Shown here in pieces: positions 37,209 through 48,680 of a stretch of 64,000 nt of DNA. The position numbers were made by a program, and so were the translations under genes. The DNA lies in the NCBI RefSeq assembly GCF_026210795.1, contig NC_089432.1:5580001-5644000 (forward strand). The letters run 5' to 3'. Origin of the DNA: Rhizophagus irregularis. Lineage: Eukaryota; Glomeromycota; Glomeromycetes; Glomerales; Glomeraceae. Below the pieces are notes generated by a model. It was not told the origin of the DNA. It made no database searches and saw only the letters and a program-made list of their open reading frames with translations. Position 1 is the stretch's first letter, and the number at the start of each line of letters is the position of its first letter.

Positions 37209-39316
37209 ATGCATAGCTTAAATATACGTAATTTATATGTTTTTTTGTTCGAATTTAAACCAATTCAACCAATACGACAGCATATACAATATCATTCACA
37301 AATTTTACATACTCGTCAATTTAATACAGCAAATTGTCGTGGTTATCCGACAAGTATCGAAACTAACAATAACGGCAGTAATGGTGTCGGAAATAGTTTT
37401 CATTCATATTATAAACAATATCAAAATACAAGAAATAAAAGTAATTCATCATTATCTTTTTATAATTCATTACCAAATAAAAATGCATTTATTCAAGCAT
37501 TAAGAAAACAGTTAAACGAAGATGTCAAGATAAAACCGAAAATTTGTAAAGAAAAAATCAAAATAAAATCTCAAATGGAAGTAGTGAAAGTAAGGTTTGT
37601 CAATATTTAATTAATTTAATCCGATTCTTTTGAAAATTGGAATAATTAAATTAAATTTTTTTTTAGGCAATTGGACTAATTAATGAAATGATAACAAAAG
37701 ATACAATAAATCAATTAACATCATCACATATTTTATCATTTTATATGAAATTTAATTCATTGTATTTTACCAAACCATTTTATTTGGATTTAATTTCTTA
37801 TTTGTTACGTCAGTGCTCTAAACATGACAGATTGGATTTGGTTAACGTTATTTTTGCTAGATTCGTTCATGATGTCGATATGAGTTCAAGAAAACATGTA
37901 CTTGTCGCTTTTGTTATTAAAGTATGGAATGTTATGGCTAAGATATATGCTGATAAGGGACAGCCCGAAGAAGTTATTAGCAGTAAGTTATAAAAGAAAT
38001 TACATTTTTCTTTTAAAAAAAACTAAATATTAAAAGAAAAAATCATTTTTTTAGTATATAAAGCGATGTCTCAATATGGTACATTTCCTAACGTGAAAAC
38101 TTACTCAACGTTGATAAAATCCGCAGCAAAGGCAAATGATCCATATAAATGTTTTGAATTTTTAGAGAAAATTATTTCAAGAGGCGAAAAAACAAATTCT
38201 GCTACACTAAATTTCCTTTTAAAAGCATGTCTTTCATCAAAAGACGCTAATATACAAGAGAACGCAGATATAATTATTGAATTAATGTCGCATTGGAAAA
38301 TTGGACCAAATGGAACAACATTTTTAATTTTATTACAACATTGCAAAAATCATGAACAATTAGAAGATATTTGGAATAAAACATTAAAATATAGATTATG
38401 TAAAAATAAAAGATTGCAAGAAGAAATTATAAAGATATGTTGTACAAAACTTTCTTTTAATAAATCTTTGACTTATGAGAATCAACATAATATGAAAAAT
38501 ATGAAGGATGGAATATCAAAATGCTTTGATTATTTTTTAAGATTTTATAGAATTTCTAGAGGAGAAATCCCATTAGAAATTTATAATACATTATTAAAGT
38601 ATTGTACAATGAAAGGAGATATTTTTAGGTCAATGAGAATATTAGAAATGATGTGGGAAAAAAATTTGGAACCAAAAAAATCATTATATAAAAATTTATT
38701 TGATTCAATACATGATAACACAATAAATAATAGAACATATACTTGGAGATTAATAGAAGGAATGTTTTTTAAACCAAAAACTATTAAATTACAAAAATCA
38801 TTATTAAGTTCAATGATTTTAACTTTAGGAAGATTACGTGATGTTCGTGGAATTATGGAATTTTATCAAGAACTTCTCAAATATAATACCAATTATCATG
38901 ATTCATTTATGAATAGAACAAATAACATTCCTATGGATATTAAATTATATAATATTTTTATGAAGGCTATATCGGAATGTAAATACGGACCATTAAGCTT
39001 CATGGAAATGATTAAATATACTCCAATTGGACTTCAACTAAATCATATTAGTGTTAAATACTTATTTTCCTCTATACAGACCAAAAAAGACATTAAATCG
39101 TTTGGATCAACATTATTTGAATTTGTTATTAAACAAGAAATAATTCTTAGTAAAGATGTATTAGAAGATATAATAAGAAATACTGTACGGAATATATCAG
39201 ATACGGTTGGTTATGGAGATATTATTATTAAACAATTGGTAAATGAAATAATTAGTGTGCAGGAGGGAAAGGATTTATTGGATTGTCTCAATATATTAGA
39301 GACGCCATTAAATTAG
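37209..39316 (+). CDS. Pentatricopeptide repeat (PPR) protein, probably mitochondrial
   Basis: Exons join(37209..37589,37667..37982,38055..39316) give 652 residues, all joins in phase. PPR proteins bind organellar RNA and act in its stability, processing or translation. Helical-hairpin repeats of about 35 residues are visible, for example NVKTYSTLIKSAAKANDPYK followed by SATLNFLLKACLSSKD, and later EIYNTLLKYCTMKGDIFRS followed by EPKKSLYKNLF. The N-terminus is rich in Arg, Asn and Gln and poor in acidic residues, as expected of a mitochondrial presequence. No orthologue can be named. The stop lies only 38 bases from the convergent prefoldin stop, so the 3-prime UTRs must overlap. Confidence 0.85.
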
Positions 39317-39354
39317 CAAAGGGACTAAATTACCAATTATAATTCTTAATTAAA

Positions 39355-40045
39355 CTAGCTACTTGCTGAAGTTTTTTGAATTTGATCTTGATAAGCTTTT
39401 TGAAGTTCAATAACCTATTATATGAAAAAATATATATGTGTGTGTGTATATATTAAATTAATAATTAATTTATTTACTTATTTGTTTGTTTTTACATACC
39501 TCCAATTTCTTTTTCTCTGATTTCTCGTTTAAATCTGTAAGTTGTTTTTCAACGCGTTGACTATTCAAATTACAAATCATAAAATTAAATAATAATAATT
39601 TAAAGACTTATAAAAGTAATTATGTATAATTTACACACATTTCTGATTTAATGTATTCTAATCGCTTATCAACATTCGTAGTAGCTTCGACTTTATCTTG
39701 TTTCACTAATACAGGCCCAATTAATTTATAAATATTCGCATCATCCTTTAACAATTTAAATTCCTAAGAGTAAATTAATTATAAAAGTCTAAATAGTTTA
39801 GTAAGAGTCCTGACTCAGTTAATCTTTTACCTACCATAAATAACTTACCTTTTGAACAACCTCATTTTCTTGTAATTGAGAATCTAAACGTTGCCTAGAC
39901 TCTATAGCATTTGACAAATCTGTTAAAATCAAAACTAGTATTAGCTCAAAGCGTGTATAATTTTAATAAAAATAATTTTCTTTCTCATTTGACCTTTCTG
40001 AATTTTTTGATATTCGCTAGTCAAAGCTTCCAATCGTGCTTCCAT
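39355..40045 (-). CDS. YKE2: Prefoldin subunit 6 (beta-type)
   Basis: Exons complement(join(39355..39414,39500..39560,39639..39763,39849..39919,39994..40045)) give 122 residues. Prefoldin is a hexameric jellyfish-shaped chaperone that delivers unfolded actin and tubulin to CCT. The protein is a coiled coil-hairpin-coiled coil: MEARLEALTSEYQKIQK, then SQLQENEVVQKEFKLL, the hairpin with IYKLIGPVLVKQD (the hallmark of beta prefoldins), then a second helix ending AYQDQIQKTSASS. Another ATG at 40111 is in frame with no stop between and would add 22 residues. I chose 40045 because family members start near MEA. It is divergent from the roadblock gene, 205 bases apart. Confidence 0.94.
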
Positions 40046-40155
40046 TGTTGAAAAGTAAATCGTGTAAAAAGGTGAAATTTTTTCACTATCTATCCGCAGT
40101 TTTTGTGCCATGTGAATATGAAAGTCCCCTGCATATGTTTGTCAACTGTACCACT

Positions 40156-40161
40156 CACGTG
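40156..40161. promoter_or_regulatory. CACGTG E-box in divergent promoter
   Basis: CACTCACGTGCATATGC lies between prefoldin 6 (-) and the roadblock gene (+), 95 bases from the latter's ATG. Confidence 0.4.
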
Positions 40162-40250
40162 CATATGCAGATACGTTGAAAAACTTTCGTGTATATATAG
40201 GTCTCTTCAGTCTTAAACTTTTTCTTACTCTTTACTTTTTAATTAACATA

Positions 40251-40843
40251 ATGGTATTTTCATTTCTTCATAATCTGTATTTTGCTTGGTTGATTTAGTA
40301 TAATCGATGTGTTTTACGTTTAATTTTAATTTTTTAGTCTGAAGTCGAAGTTGAAGAACACTTTAAACGACTTACAAATAATAAATACGTAGAAGGCGTA
40401 TTGATTGTTAATGGAGATGGACAAACTATTAAATCAAATTTAGATCCTACGTTGAATAAAAAATATTCGGATTTAATTACTAAACTTATAGAACAAGCAA
40501 CTTTTTGTGTTAAAGAAATGGATGAAACCGTGAGTTTTTCTTAACAATTTAAATAATTTGAAAGTTATATCCTGATTTAAAGTAACAAATTTTAATAATT
40601 AACTAATATTTAATTATATCTAGAACGATCTATCGTTCTTACGTGTTAGAACTAAAAAACACGAAATTATGATCGTACCAGGTAAAGAATTCAATTAATT
40701 CATTTTGATATTTATTAATTTTTTTTTTTAAAGAAAAATATACATATGTATTTTTATTTATTTATTTACCTTTATTAATTAAAGATAAGGAATACCTTCT
40801 TATTGTTATACAAAATCCTGAAAAGAAGCCAAATTTATTTTAG
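40251..40843 (+). CDS. Dynein light chain, roadblock/LC7 type
   Basis: Exons join(40251..40253,40338..40529,40624..40681,40785..40843) give 103 residues. Roadblock light chains dimerise and hold the dynein intermediate chain in the cytoplasmic dynein motor. The fold's sequence is plain: EVEEHFKRLTNNKYVEGVLI, then VNGDGQTIKSNLDPTLNKKY, FLRVRTKKHEIMIVP and DKEYLLIVIQNP. The first coding exon is only the ATG, directly followed by a GTATTT donor; the next exon starts SEVEVEEHF. All phases agree. No alternative ATG upstream in frame was found. Confidence 0.95.
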
Positions 40844-41172
40844 TTTTTCTATAGTACATAGAAAGTTTTTTTTTGTTTATTGAAAATTTAATATATAGGG
40901 TTTTTTTTTTAATAAAATTATTATTATTATTTATACAACCAATCAAACTCTTGAAATATCTATTATGTCTAAATGCTAGTCACAAACAATCATGATCACA
41001 TGATATATAGTTTGTAATTTTGTAATTCAAATACCGCCGTAAAAAAAAAAAAAATCTCATTCCTTAAACTCGCCTTTTTTAATAATTACATCCTTTTTTT
41101 CTAATTTATTTTTCTTTTATAAGATTTATAAAATATACAAGGTTTATAGAAAACCTTAAACCATTAAGCAAT
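40844..41172. other. Intergenic, roadblock to SPF45
   Basis: About 330 bases, A/T-rich. GATCACATGATAT at about 40994-41006 is an E-box-like palindrome (CACATG). It probably holds the SPF45 distal promoter. Confidence 0.5.
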
Positions 41173-43635
41173 ATGTCATCATTATACGGTGACCTTCCAC
41201 CACCAACACATTCTTCACCAGGTGGTGGTACTGGAGAAAAAGAAGAAACTACCAAACAACAGTCCACGAACAATGCCACCACCACCACCACCAGTACTAC
41301 TACGTCGTCCACGTCTGTAACGGAAATAACTTCAGCTACATCAACTTCGAAACCGACTAAATCTGCTCTCCCAGGTACAAGCAGATTCTGGCAAACCCAA
41401 ATAAAATACCGCAACTTTATATTATAATAAATTAAATTTGGATCTTGTTCAGACTTTCACTTTATACTTGATAAATTTTAAGTAGTATGTTACAATAATA
41501 ATGATAATATCCCAAGTTTAAAAAAAATTCACTCACCTTTAAAATAACCTTTCGTCAAAACTTCCGAAACAAATAAAAACGCACCGTTTTACCATTTTAC
41601 TACCCGAAACTATCTTTATACAATATGTCGAAAATTCAAGCTGGTTGGACCCCTGGAACGTTGCGTTTTATGCCTACTATTCAAAGAAAACCTGTTGCAC
41701 AATCAAAACCTAGGCTTACCTCCCGAGTTACAATTTCCTCTCCTCCGGTTCCTGCTATTGCAACTACCAATCCATCGGTGTCGAACCCTACTACTTCAAG
41801 TTCTTCCGCTACTGCCCTCACTACCGCTACTATCAATTCTACTACTTCTAATGTTACAGCGAACCTATCGGTTTTGAATCAACAACAAACGAATACTACT
41901 ACCTTTTCGACTTCTGTTTCTGCCCATAATAATACGTCACCTACTCAGGCTTTGGCTTCTTCCATTGATAACCGGTTATCTATTGCTACGAATTCTACTA
42001 CTTCTCCTCCTAAACAAAATACTTTCTCGGAGGATGTTAATGATTTCAAATCTGTTTTGAACGTTCAAAGAAATCAGCGTGGTTTTGATAAAGTTAGTAT
42101 CTAATTTATAGTTTATTATTTTGGTATACTGTATTTCTTGTAATCATATTATTTTTTTCTCGTTTATAGAAAAAACAGTTAAATAAAGGTGGCAAAAAGC
42201 AAGCTCAGTTGTCTTTGGAAGATGACTATGACCCTACTCGACCTAATGATTATGAAGATTATAAAGAAATGGAAAAGAGGCGTAGAGATGATGAAATTTA
42301 TCGTCGTCAAGAAGAACGCAAAAGACAAAGATCTATGAGCCCTGAGCGCGATAGACGTTCCCCACGTCGTTAGTAAAATTTATGACTTGTTAATTTTATT
42401 CAGGATATTATAAATATTATAAACAAACAAAATCTTTCTTTTTCTTTGGATTATAGGTTATTTTCCACCACCATTATTGTATGAAGATTCACCACCGAGT
42501 GAAGCAGAGAATACTCCCCCTGTTTCTCATACTCCTCCCGTTGCTCGTTCTCCACCTGCTAAAATTGATTTAGATATGACCGGTGAAGAAGCCTTTTTAC
42601 GAAGAGCTCGATTGAGCAATCGTACTATTGAGGAAACTTCAAAGTAAATGAAAATGAAATAAATAAATATTGAAAGGTTTTTTTCTTGACCAAGCAATTA
42701 GAGTTTAATTTATGTTATTTTACTTTGTAGATCACCTGAGCAAAAATCCACATCTGGTGGATCTGGAGAGGATTTTGCTCATAGAATGATGGCTAAATAT
42801 GGCTGGCAAGAAGGTCAAGGTATTGTAAATTAAATTAAATAAATTTATATTATAAAAATTTCAAGTTTTTAATTATTCTAAAACCTTAAATAGGATTGGG
42901 TAAGAACGAACAAGGTATTAGTGAGCCACTATCAGTTCAAAAAACTGATATTAGATCAGGAATTATTGTCAATAACAATCCACCAAGTATTAAAAATCAT
43001 TTGTTAACATTAATATTATTTGTTATTATTGTTATCATTGTTATTATTCATTCTAAATTTAAAAATGTATTTCATAATATGTTTAGCTAAATCTGATAGT
43101 AAAGAAAATGAGATTGCTGCAAATAATCTTCCAAATACCGAACTACCCTCTAAAGTAATTCTACTAACAAATATGGTAATAGATGATGATAAATATCCGA
43201 TGTATATTTTATTTAAATTTTTATTAAATGTTATTATTATTATAGGTTGGACCTGGTGAAGTAGATGACACGCTTCAAGAAGAGACAGCTGATGAATGTA
43301 ATGAAAAATACGGGACAGTTGAAAGATGTCTCATTTATGAGGTAAAAAATATAAATTGTATTAACGTACTCTTTTTATAATTATTAAACATTTTCTTTTT
43401 ATTTGGTTATAGGTACCACACAGAAAATTACCGGATGATGAAGCGGTACGAATATTTGTAAAATTTGAAGATATTGTAGCAGCGATTAGAGCAAAAAAAG
43501 ATTTAAATGGTAGATTTTTTGGTGGTAGACAAGTTTCTGCTCAATTTTTTGATGAACAAAGATTTGATAGATTGGATTTAGCTCCATCTCAAGCGGAATT
43601 ACAAAGATCCAAACAAAAAGAAAATTTTAAATAAT
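41173..43635 (+). CDS. RBM17: Splicing factor SPF45/RBM17 (G-patch, UHM)
   Basis: Exons join(41173..41374,41641..42092,42170..42368,42457..42643,42731..42819,42894..42986,43087..43175,43246..43341,43414..43635) give 542 residues. SPF45 acts in 3-prime splice-site choice; its UHM binds ULM motifs of SF1, U2AF65 and SF3B1. The start MSSLYGDLPPP matches the family's MSLYDDL. A Ser/Thr-rich region follows, then basic DYEDYKEMEKRRRDDE. The G-patch (FAHRMMAKYGWQEGQGLGK, about 357-375) binds a DEAH helicase. The C-terminal RRM-like UHM ends with GRFFGGRQVSAQFFDEQRF. Introns 2 and 3 use GTTAGT donors. A second ATG at 41625, inside intron 1 and in frame with exon 2, gives an alternative start (MSKIQ joined to AGWTP). 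Confidence 0.94.
41625..41640 (+). other. Alternative in-frame start within SPF45 intron 1
   Basis: ATG at 41625 reads MSKIQ and runs directly into exon 2 in frame, with no stop. A transcript starting inside the intron would lack the MSSLYGDL region (68 residues) and gain five. Confidence 0.5.
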
Positions 43636-44167
43636 GTGCGTTAATTTAAAATGATTTGCTGTATGTTATTATGTAAAGAATTATTGTATTGTTGATGTAA
43701 GAGAACAAAAAAAAAAGTTATTGAAATTAGAAATTAAATTTACTTAGCTTAATTTATAATCATTATTTATTTTTGTTAATATTTTTTTTTATTATTGATA
43801 ATGAATTTTTATGTTTTCAGGGGACTTAGTAATTTTTTATTATATATTAAAGGATTTGGCATTTATATTTATTCATATTATTATTCTCGACATACAGTAT
43901 TTTCTGTAAAATTGAGATAATTCACATTATATTACTATCTCTTTAATGAATATGTTGCAAGCGAATACTGAAAACTTTTATATGGTCAATGAAAAAGAAT
44001 AAATTTTTTACTTTTTTCAAAAAACTTTTTTTAATAAGTAAAATAAAAGCCTTTACATACTTTTTCCAATCATTAAAGAAAAATAAAATAAAGATAAAGA
44101 AAAAATAATATATAATAATGCATAAAACTTTTCTCTTTAATAAACATTTACTCCAATGAATTTAATT
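43636..44167. other. Convergent intergenic region
   Basis: About 530 bases between SPF45 (+) and RPSA (-). A/T-rich 3-prime sequence; no gene or repeat is seen. Confidence 0.6.
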
Positions 44168-45537
44168 TTAATTCCAACCACTATTAGTATTGTCTGCAGG
44201 TTCGTCGGCCCAATTACCACTACCAGTAGTACTAGTAGTAAAATCCTCTCCACCAAATGTAGATTGTGGGGCAACAGGAGTTTCATCCCAACTACCAGTG
44301 GTAGTGGTAGTAGTTTCGGTAGGTTGGGGGGCAACAGGAGTTTCATCCCAGCTACCAGCAGTTCCAGCAGTTCCACCAGTTTGTGGAGCAACGGGAGTCT
44401 CATTCCAACCACCACCACTACTACTAGGATTAGTATCCCAGGTGCTAGTTGTAATTGTTGTAGTTGTTGTAGCTGTAGTTTCTTCACCCCAACCACCACC
44501 ACCACTAGGTTTGGTGGTAGTTTCACCTTCCCAAGTATTTGGTGCATCACCACTATCCCAACTACTACTAGGTTCTTCAACAGGAGTATCCCAACTAGTA
44601 GAATTAGTAGCAATTGCGGCTACGGCAGGATTTACACTACCGGGAGCAGGATTAGTAACTGAAGCATCCCATTCCGATGAAGGTTCATTATCCCAATTAC
44701 TAGTAGAGGGTTCAAAAGTATTAAATGACGGTTTTTCAGGGATAGCTTCTGCATCTTTTTCAGCCTCTTCAGGATCTCTGTAAAAGAACATATCAACCAT
44801 AACATCCCAAGGTGTTTCACGCGGAATGGTGGCTCGAAGTCTTAATACTTCTCTCGCTAACAACCAATAAATTAAACCAATAGAATGTTTTGCCTTATTA
44901 TTTGTTGGAATCGCTACATCAATATATCTTAACGGTGAATCAGTATCTGTTAATGCAATCACTGGAATATTAACATATGATGCTTCTTTAATGGCTTGAT
45001 GATCGGTTCTCGGATCTGTAACTATAATCAATCTTGGTTCTTTAAATGATCTTGTAATGTAATTGGTAAATGTACCAGGTGTGAACCTTCCTGCGATAGG
45101 TTGCGCTCCTGTATATGATGCGTACTTTAATACAGCTCTTTGACCATATGGACGTGCTGAAATTACTACTACGTCAGCCGGATTCTCAATAGCACAAATA
45201 ATACGGGCAGCAAAAATTAATTTTTCCCATGTTTTACCAATATTAATAATATGAACACCTAAATTAAAATTTAGTCGAATAAATATAAAATTCTTTTTTA
45301 TTTATTTAGCTTTAATATAATATACTTGCCGTCAGCACGACGTTTCCAAACGTAAGGAGTCATTTGAACGTTCAAGTTCTTTGCACCAAGATGGCAAGTT
45401 GCCGAAAGGAGAAGTTGAATATCCTCTTCCGTGGCTATTCAAATAAAAAAAATCATTTTATTTTTTCTTCTAATAAATACTAGTTTAAATATAGGAATTT
45501 TGCAAATACCATTCAAGATGGCAGGAAATTTAGACAT
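44168..45537 (-). CDS. RPS0: 40S ribosomal protein uS2 (RPSA/Rps0) with long Trp-rich tail
   Basis: Exons complement(join(44168..45258,45330..45434,45510..45537)) give 407 residues. uS2 is needed for 20S pre-rRNA maturation and 40S assembly. Residues 1 to about 205 are highly typical: [32 protein letters not shown], the [14 protein letters not shown] block ([11 protein letters not shown]), [18 protein letters not shown] and [12 protein letters not shown]. The tail is about 100 residues longer than in yeast or human and is built of repeats of [11 protein letters not shown] with WGEE, WEGE and WDSGD variants. Splicing of intron 2 requires a GC donor (GCAAGT at 45329 downwards). No GT donor keeps the RRADG-VHIINI frame. 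It is convergent with SPF45. Confidence 0.96.
44185..44790 (-). repeat. Coding repeats in the uS2 C-terminal tail
   Basis: DNA repeats encoding [14 protein letters not shown] units (three clear copies, at about 44265-44405) plus Thr/Ser-rich WD/WE/GW variants. Complementary-strand open frames here are shadows of this composition. Confidence 0.75.
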
Positions 45538-46367
45538 CGCTATTTTTTGCGTTCACGGGATAGTTTATTTTCGCTGATGTATCCGAAGAGAGGGAAATTT
45601 CTGATATCTGAGAACCTCATTTTTTAAATAATTTTTTTTTTTTTTGATCAATCTATCACGTGATTGATAATTGAATTTTTTTATATTATATACAGTTTAC
45701 AATTTATATATATTCATATCAAAATATCAAAAAAAGAAAGAAAAAATATTTATGAAAATAAAACTCTCTACTAAACTATACAAAATCCTGATTTTTATAA
45801 TGTTTAATTTGTAAAACTATTTAGAATCATAATTATGAAATTTAAATTCATGAAAGTTCTTTCATATTGATTCTATACGATTTAATAATTATTTCAAATA
45901 TAAATAATGAAAAAAAAAATGCTAATTTGTATTAAATAAACAGATAATAATTCAAAGTTGTCAGATATTTTTTTTAAAAACATTAACCAAACTGATAAAT
46001 TAAATTTTTCTCTTACCATGTTACAAAATTTTGAGATTCGGTTTGGTGATAATGTGCTAAAGTGCACGTAGTCACCGACGTTCAACTTGAAAATGTACTA
46101 GTCTTCTTATCAATAATAATATCAGCTAAAAAAGAACCTAAAATTAAAATCAAGTTAAAATTTTATTTTAAATTGTACTACAAAACCTTTAACATTGGAA
46201 GGAACTATTACCTAAATTTTATTCCATGCTGGATAGCCTGACTATCACATATTATTATATTCTTACAATATCTAGTAAATTATAGAAAAATTGTTAAATT
46301 TGCAGTAATTTTTAATGTAAAATTGGATTTCATAACTTATGCCATTCTTACTTTATAAAAAGCTATT
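45538..46367. other. RPSA promoter and downstream region of the GW/RGG gene
   Basis: 830 bases between two minus-strand genes. ATCACGTGAT at 45656-45663 and a poly-T tract are plausible RPSA promoter elements. A 63-codon minus frame (45894-46085) has no support. Confidence 0.5.
45657..45662. promoter_or_regulatory. CACGTG E-box upstream of RPSA
   Basis: Core of the 10-base palindrome ATCACGTGAT, about 120 bases upstream of the uS2 ATG. Confidence 0.45.
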
Positions 46368-48680
46368 TTACCAGTCATTTGATTTTGGTATCGGTCCCCA
46401 ATTATCAGTTTCACCATTATTTTGATTGGAATTAGAGTCCCATCCTACATCTGCATAAAAAAAAAAATTCAAAAAGAGTCTCACATAAAATAGTAATAAG
46501 GATCTTTTAATTCACCATTTTTCTTATCGGTGGAAGATTCACCCCAGCTTGGATTGTCTATAAATTAAATGATGATTAAAAATATTAAATATGATAACTC
46601 AATCGAGTCAAATAATAATTACAAACCGTTATTCCAGTTGTTATCTTTTTCTTGCTCCGTTTGCTCTGCCCAGCTGTTTCCGCTGCCAAATCCTTCCTCA
46701 ACATCAACAGATTTATTGTGAAAATCTTTATTGTTTTGCTGATCACTATATTTTCTTCCTCCCCCGCGTCTATCACCATACCCTCCACCACGATTACGTC
46801 TTCCACCGCGATCACCACCGCGATCACCACCTCCTCGTCCACGTCCACGACCGCCCCTTCCTCCATGTTCGTTACCATGAGGATTTCTTCTATAATTTCG
46901 ATTATCGTTTTGAGATCCATTCCTATTGGAATTCTCATCACGAGAACCATTCTTATATGGATTTCCTCCACCACGCGAATTGTTTCTTTGGTTACGTGAA
47001 TTATTCCATTCAGGTTCTTTTTTCTCCACATCCCATTCTCGGTCATCACGGTTCTTGTTTTTACGTGTGGCATTTTCTTCGCGTTCATCACTTTTGGGTT
47101 TAAACAATAACATTTTTAGATATTGAATTAAACCGAATAAAGAAACAAATATAAGCAAACATTATAATGCATACTCGATTTGTTGCTGCAAATGTCTTTG
47201 TTGAACTTCATGTCGTCGCTTTTCTTCTTCTTCTTCCTCCAATTTTCTCTTCTGAATCTCTAAATTTTCTGATTCCTTTTTCCTTCGTATTTCATCTTCC
47301 TTCTTGAATTGAGCTTCTTCTTCTTCGACCACCTTCGAATTGCGAAATTATTATCAAATAAATTTATTTATTAAAAAGAGGTAATAGTTTATTAATTTTA
47401 ATCTTTATAAAAATTACCTTACGCTTTTCCTCAATTTTTTTATTTTGCTCCTTCATTTTTTCAATGCGCTTGGATAATTCTTCTTCATTATATTTCTAAA
47501 AAAAATTTAAAATAATGAATAAAAATAAAAATAGAAATAAAAATTTATGTATAACTTACTTGACGAGTATTGCTACCGGACAAAACTCGATTTTCATTAA
47601 CATAAGGGACAGAATCAGATTTAGGTGCCGAATCAGAACCAGTTTTTAGAGCATTATCATGCCTGGTAGCAGTGTCAGATTTGGGAGCATGAATACTATC
47701 GTTAATGGTACTAGATTTTCTTGAGGACCTAGAATCATTGTCTTTTTCTTTTTTTTCATTCTCATTATACGATTCAGGGTCTAAAGAAATATATATTTTT
47801 TATTATCGATATTATCGATATAGAATTTTTATTTAAGATTTAAAATGAATAATGTACCTTCATTATTTTGATTTCTGCCACCTCCGCGTGACTTATGACT
47901 ATGACCTCTAGAATCATTATCTCCTCCATGATCACGTCTGTGATTATTATCACGTGGATATCTTCTATTGCTACGGCCTCCTCCTCTTGGTCTATTCCAG
48001 CGTCGTCCACCGCGCGTCCCACGATCACTGCGATCACGATGTTTACTATCGTCTCGTCTTTGTTGATGATGATTATGTTGAGTTTGTTGAGTTTGTTGAG
48101 TTTGTTGACTTTGCTGATTATGTTGATCATTAACCCATTCAGTTGTATTTCTGATAGTTTCATCAGACTCTTCAATATGATTCCATGTATCATTATTTTC
48201 CGTAGTAGTAGTGCCCCAATTATCATCTCCAGCATTTTTTTCATTTTTTTCTTCCCATCCACTGTTATCTGGTGGATTATCCCAACCTGTACCTTCTTCA
48301 GTACCCCAACCACTCGTATTTTCGTTAGCGACCGGATTGACATCGGTTGGGACATCATCCCAATTGTTATTATTAGTATTTGTATCACCATTATTATCCG
48401 GTGTAATACCCCAATTTTCTACTTTATTATAATCGGTTTCATAATTAGACGAATCATCCCAGCCGCCTGTATCCTTATTTGTGGGAGCAGCTCCCCAACC
48501 TTGTTCTTGAGTTGAAGAAGAGTTACCACCTCTCTTTTTGTGCGAGTTACTTTTTCTTCTATCGTCGTTCTTCAAACTTGAGGACGTATTAGCTTCCCAG
48601 CTATCTTTCGTAGCGTCAGCAAGCTCGTCAGTTTTTTCCACGGGCTGAACCCAATCGTCAGACTCAACAGCCGCAGACAT
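46368..48680 (-). CDS. GW- and RGG-rich protein with central coiled coil
   Basis: Exons complement(join(46368..46450,46516..46557,46627..47090,47175..47332,47418..47495,47560..47780,47858..48680)) give 622 residues, all phases consistent. No family is recognised. In order: an N-terminal part with many Trp next to Gly/Asn/Asp (QGWGAAP, GGWDDSS, VENWGITP, NNWDDVP, SGWGTEEGTGWDNPPDNSGW, DNWGTTT); a Gln tract; an Arg/Gly box (RGGRRWNRPRGGGRSNRR); a Ser-rich linker; a charged coiled coil (KRIEKMKEQNKKIEEKRK and EEEEEKRRHEVQQRHLQQQ); a second RGG region (GGRGGRGRGRGGGDRGG); and a short GW tail (NPSWGES, VGWDSN, NWGPIP, NDW). Scattered GW/WG in a polar disordered context is the pattern of Argonaute-hook proteins; RGG boxes bind RNA. 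An RNA-granule or silencing role is inference. It shares a 297-base promoter with STT3. Confidence 0.85.

Noticed and set aside
40045..40111. Upstream in-frame ATG at 40111 for prefoldin 6
   Set aside because: Possible, but it adds 22 residues absent from typical family members and lies close to the divergent promoter E-box. The ATG at 40045 was preferred.
44137..44783. Several long open frames on both strands over the uS2 tail
   Set aside because: They are shadows produced by the repetitive Ser/Thr/Trp codons of the real uS2 frame.
46585..47103. Forward and alternative minus frames over the RGG region
   Set aside because: They arise from the low-complexity Arg/Gly coding of the spliced GW/RGG gene, whose frame is supported by seven in-phase exons.
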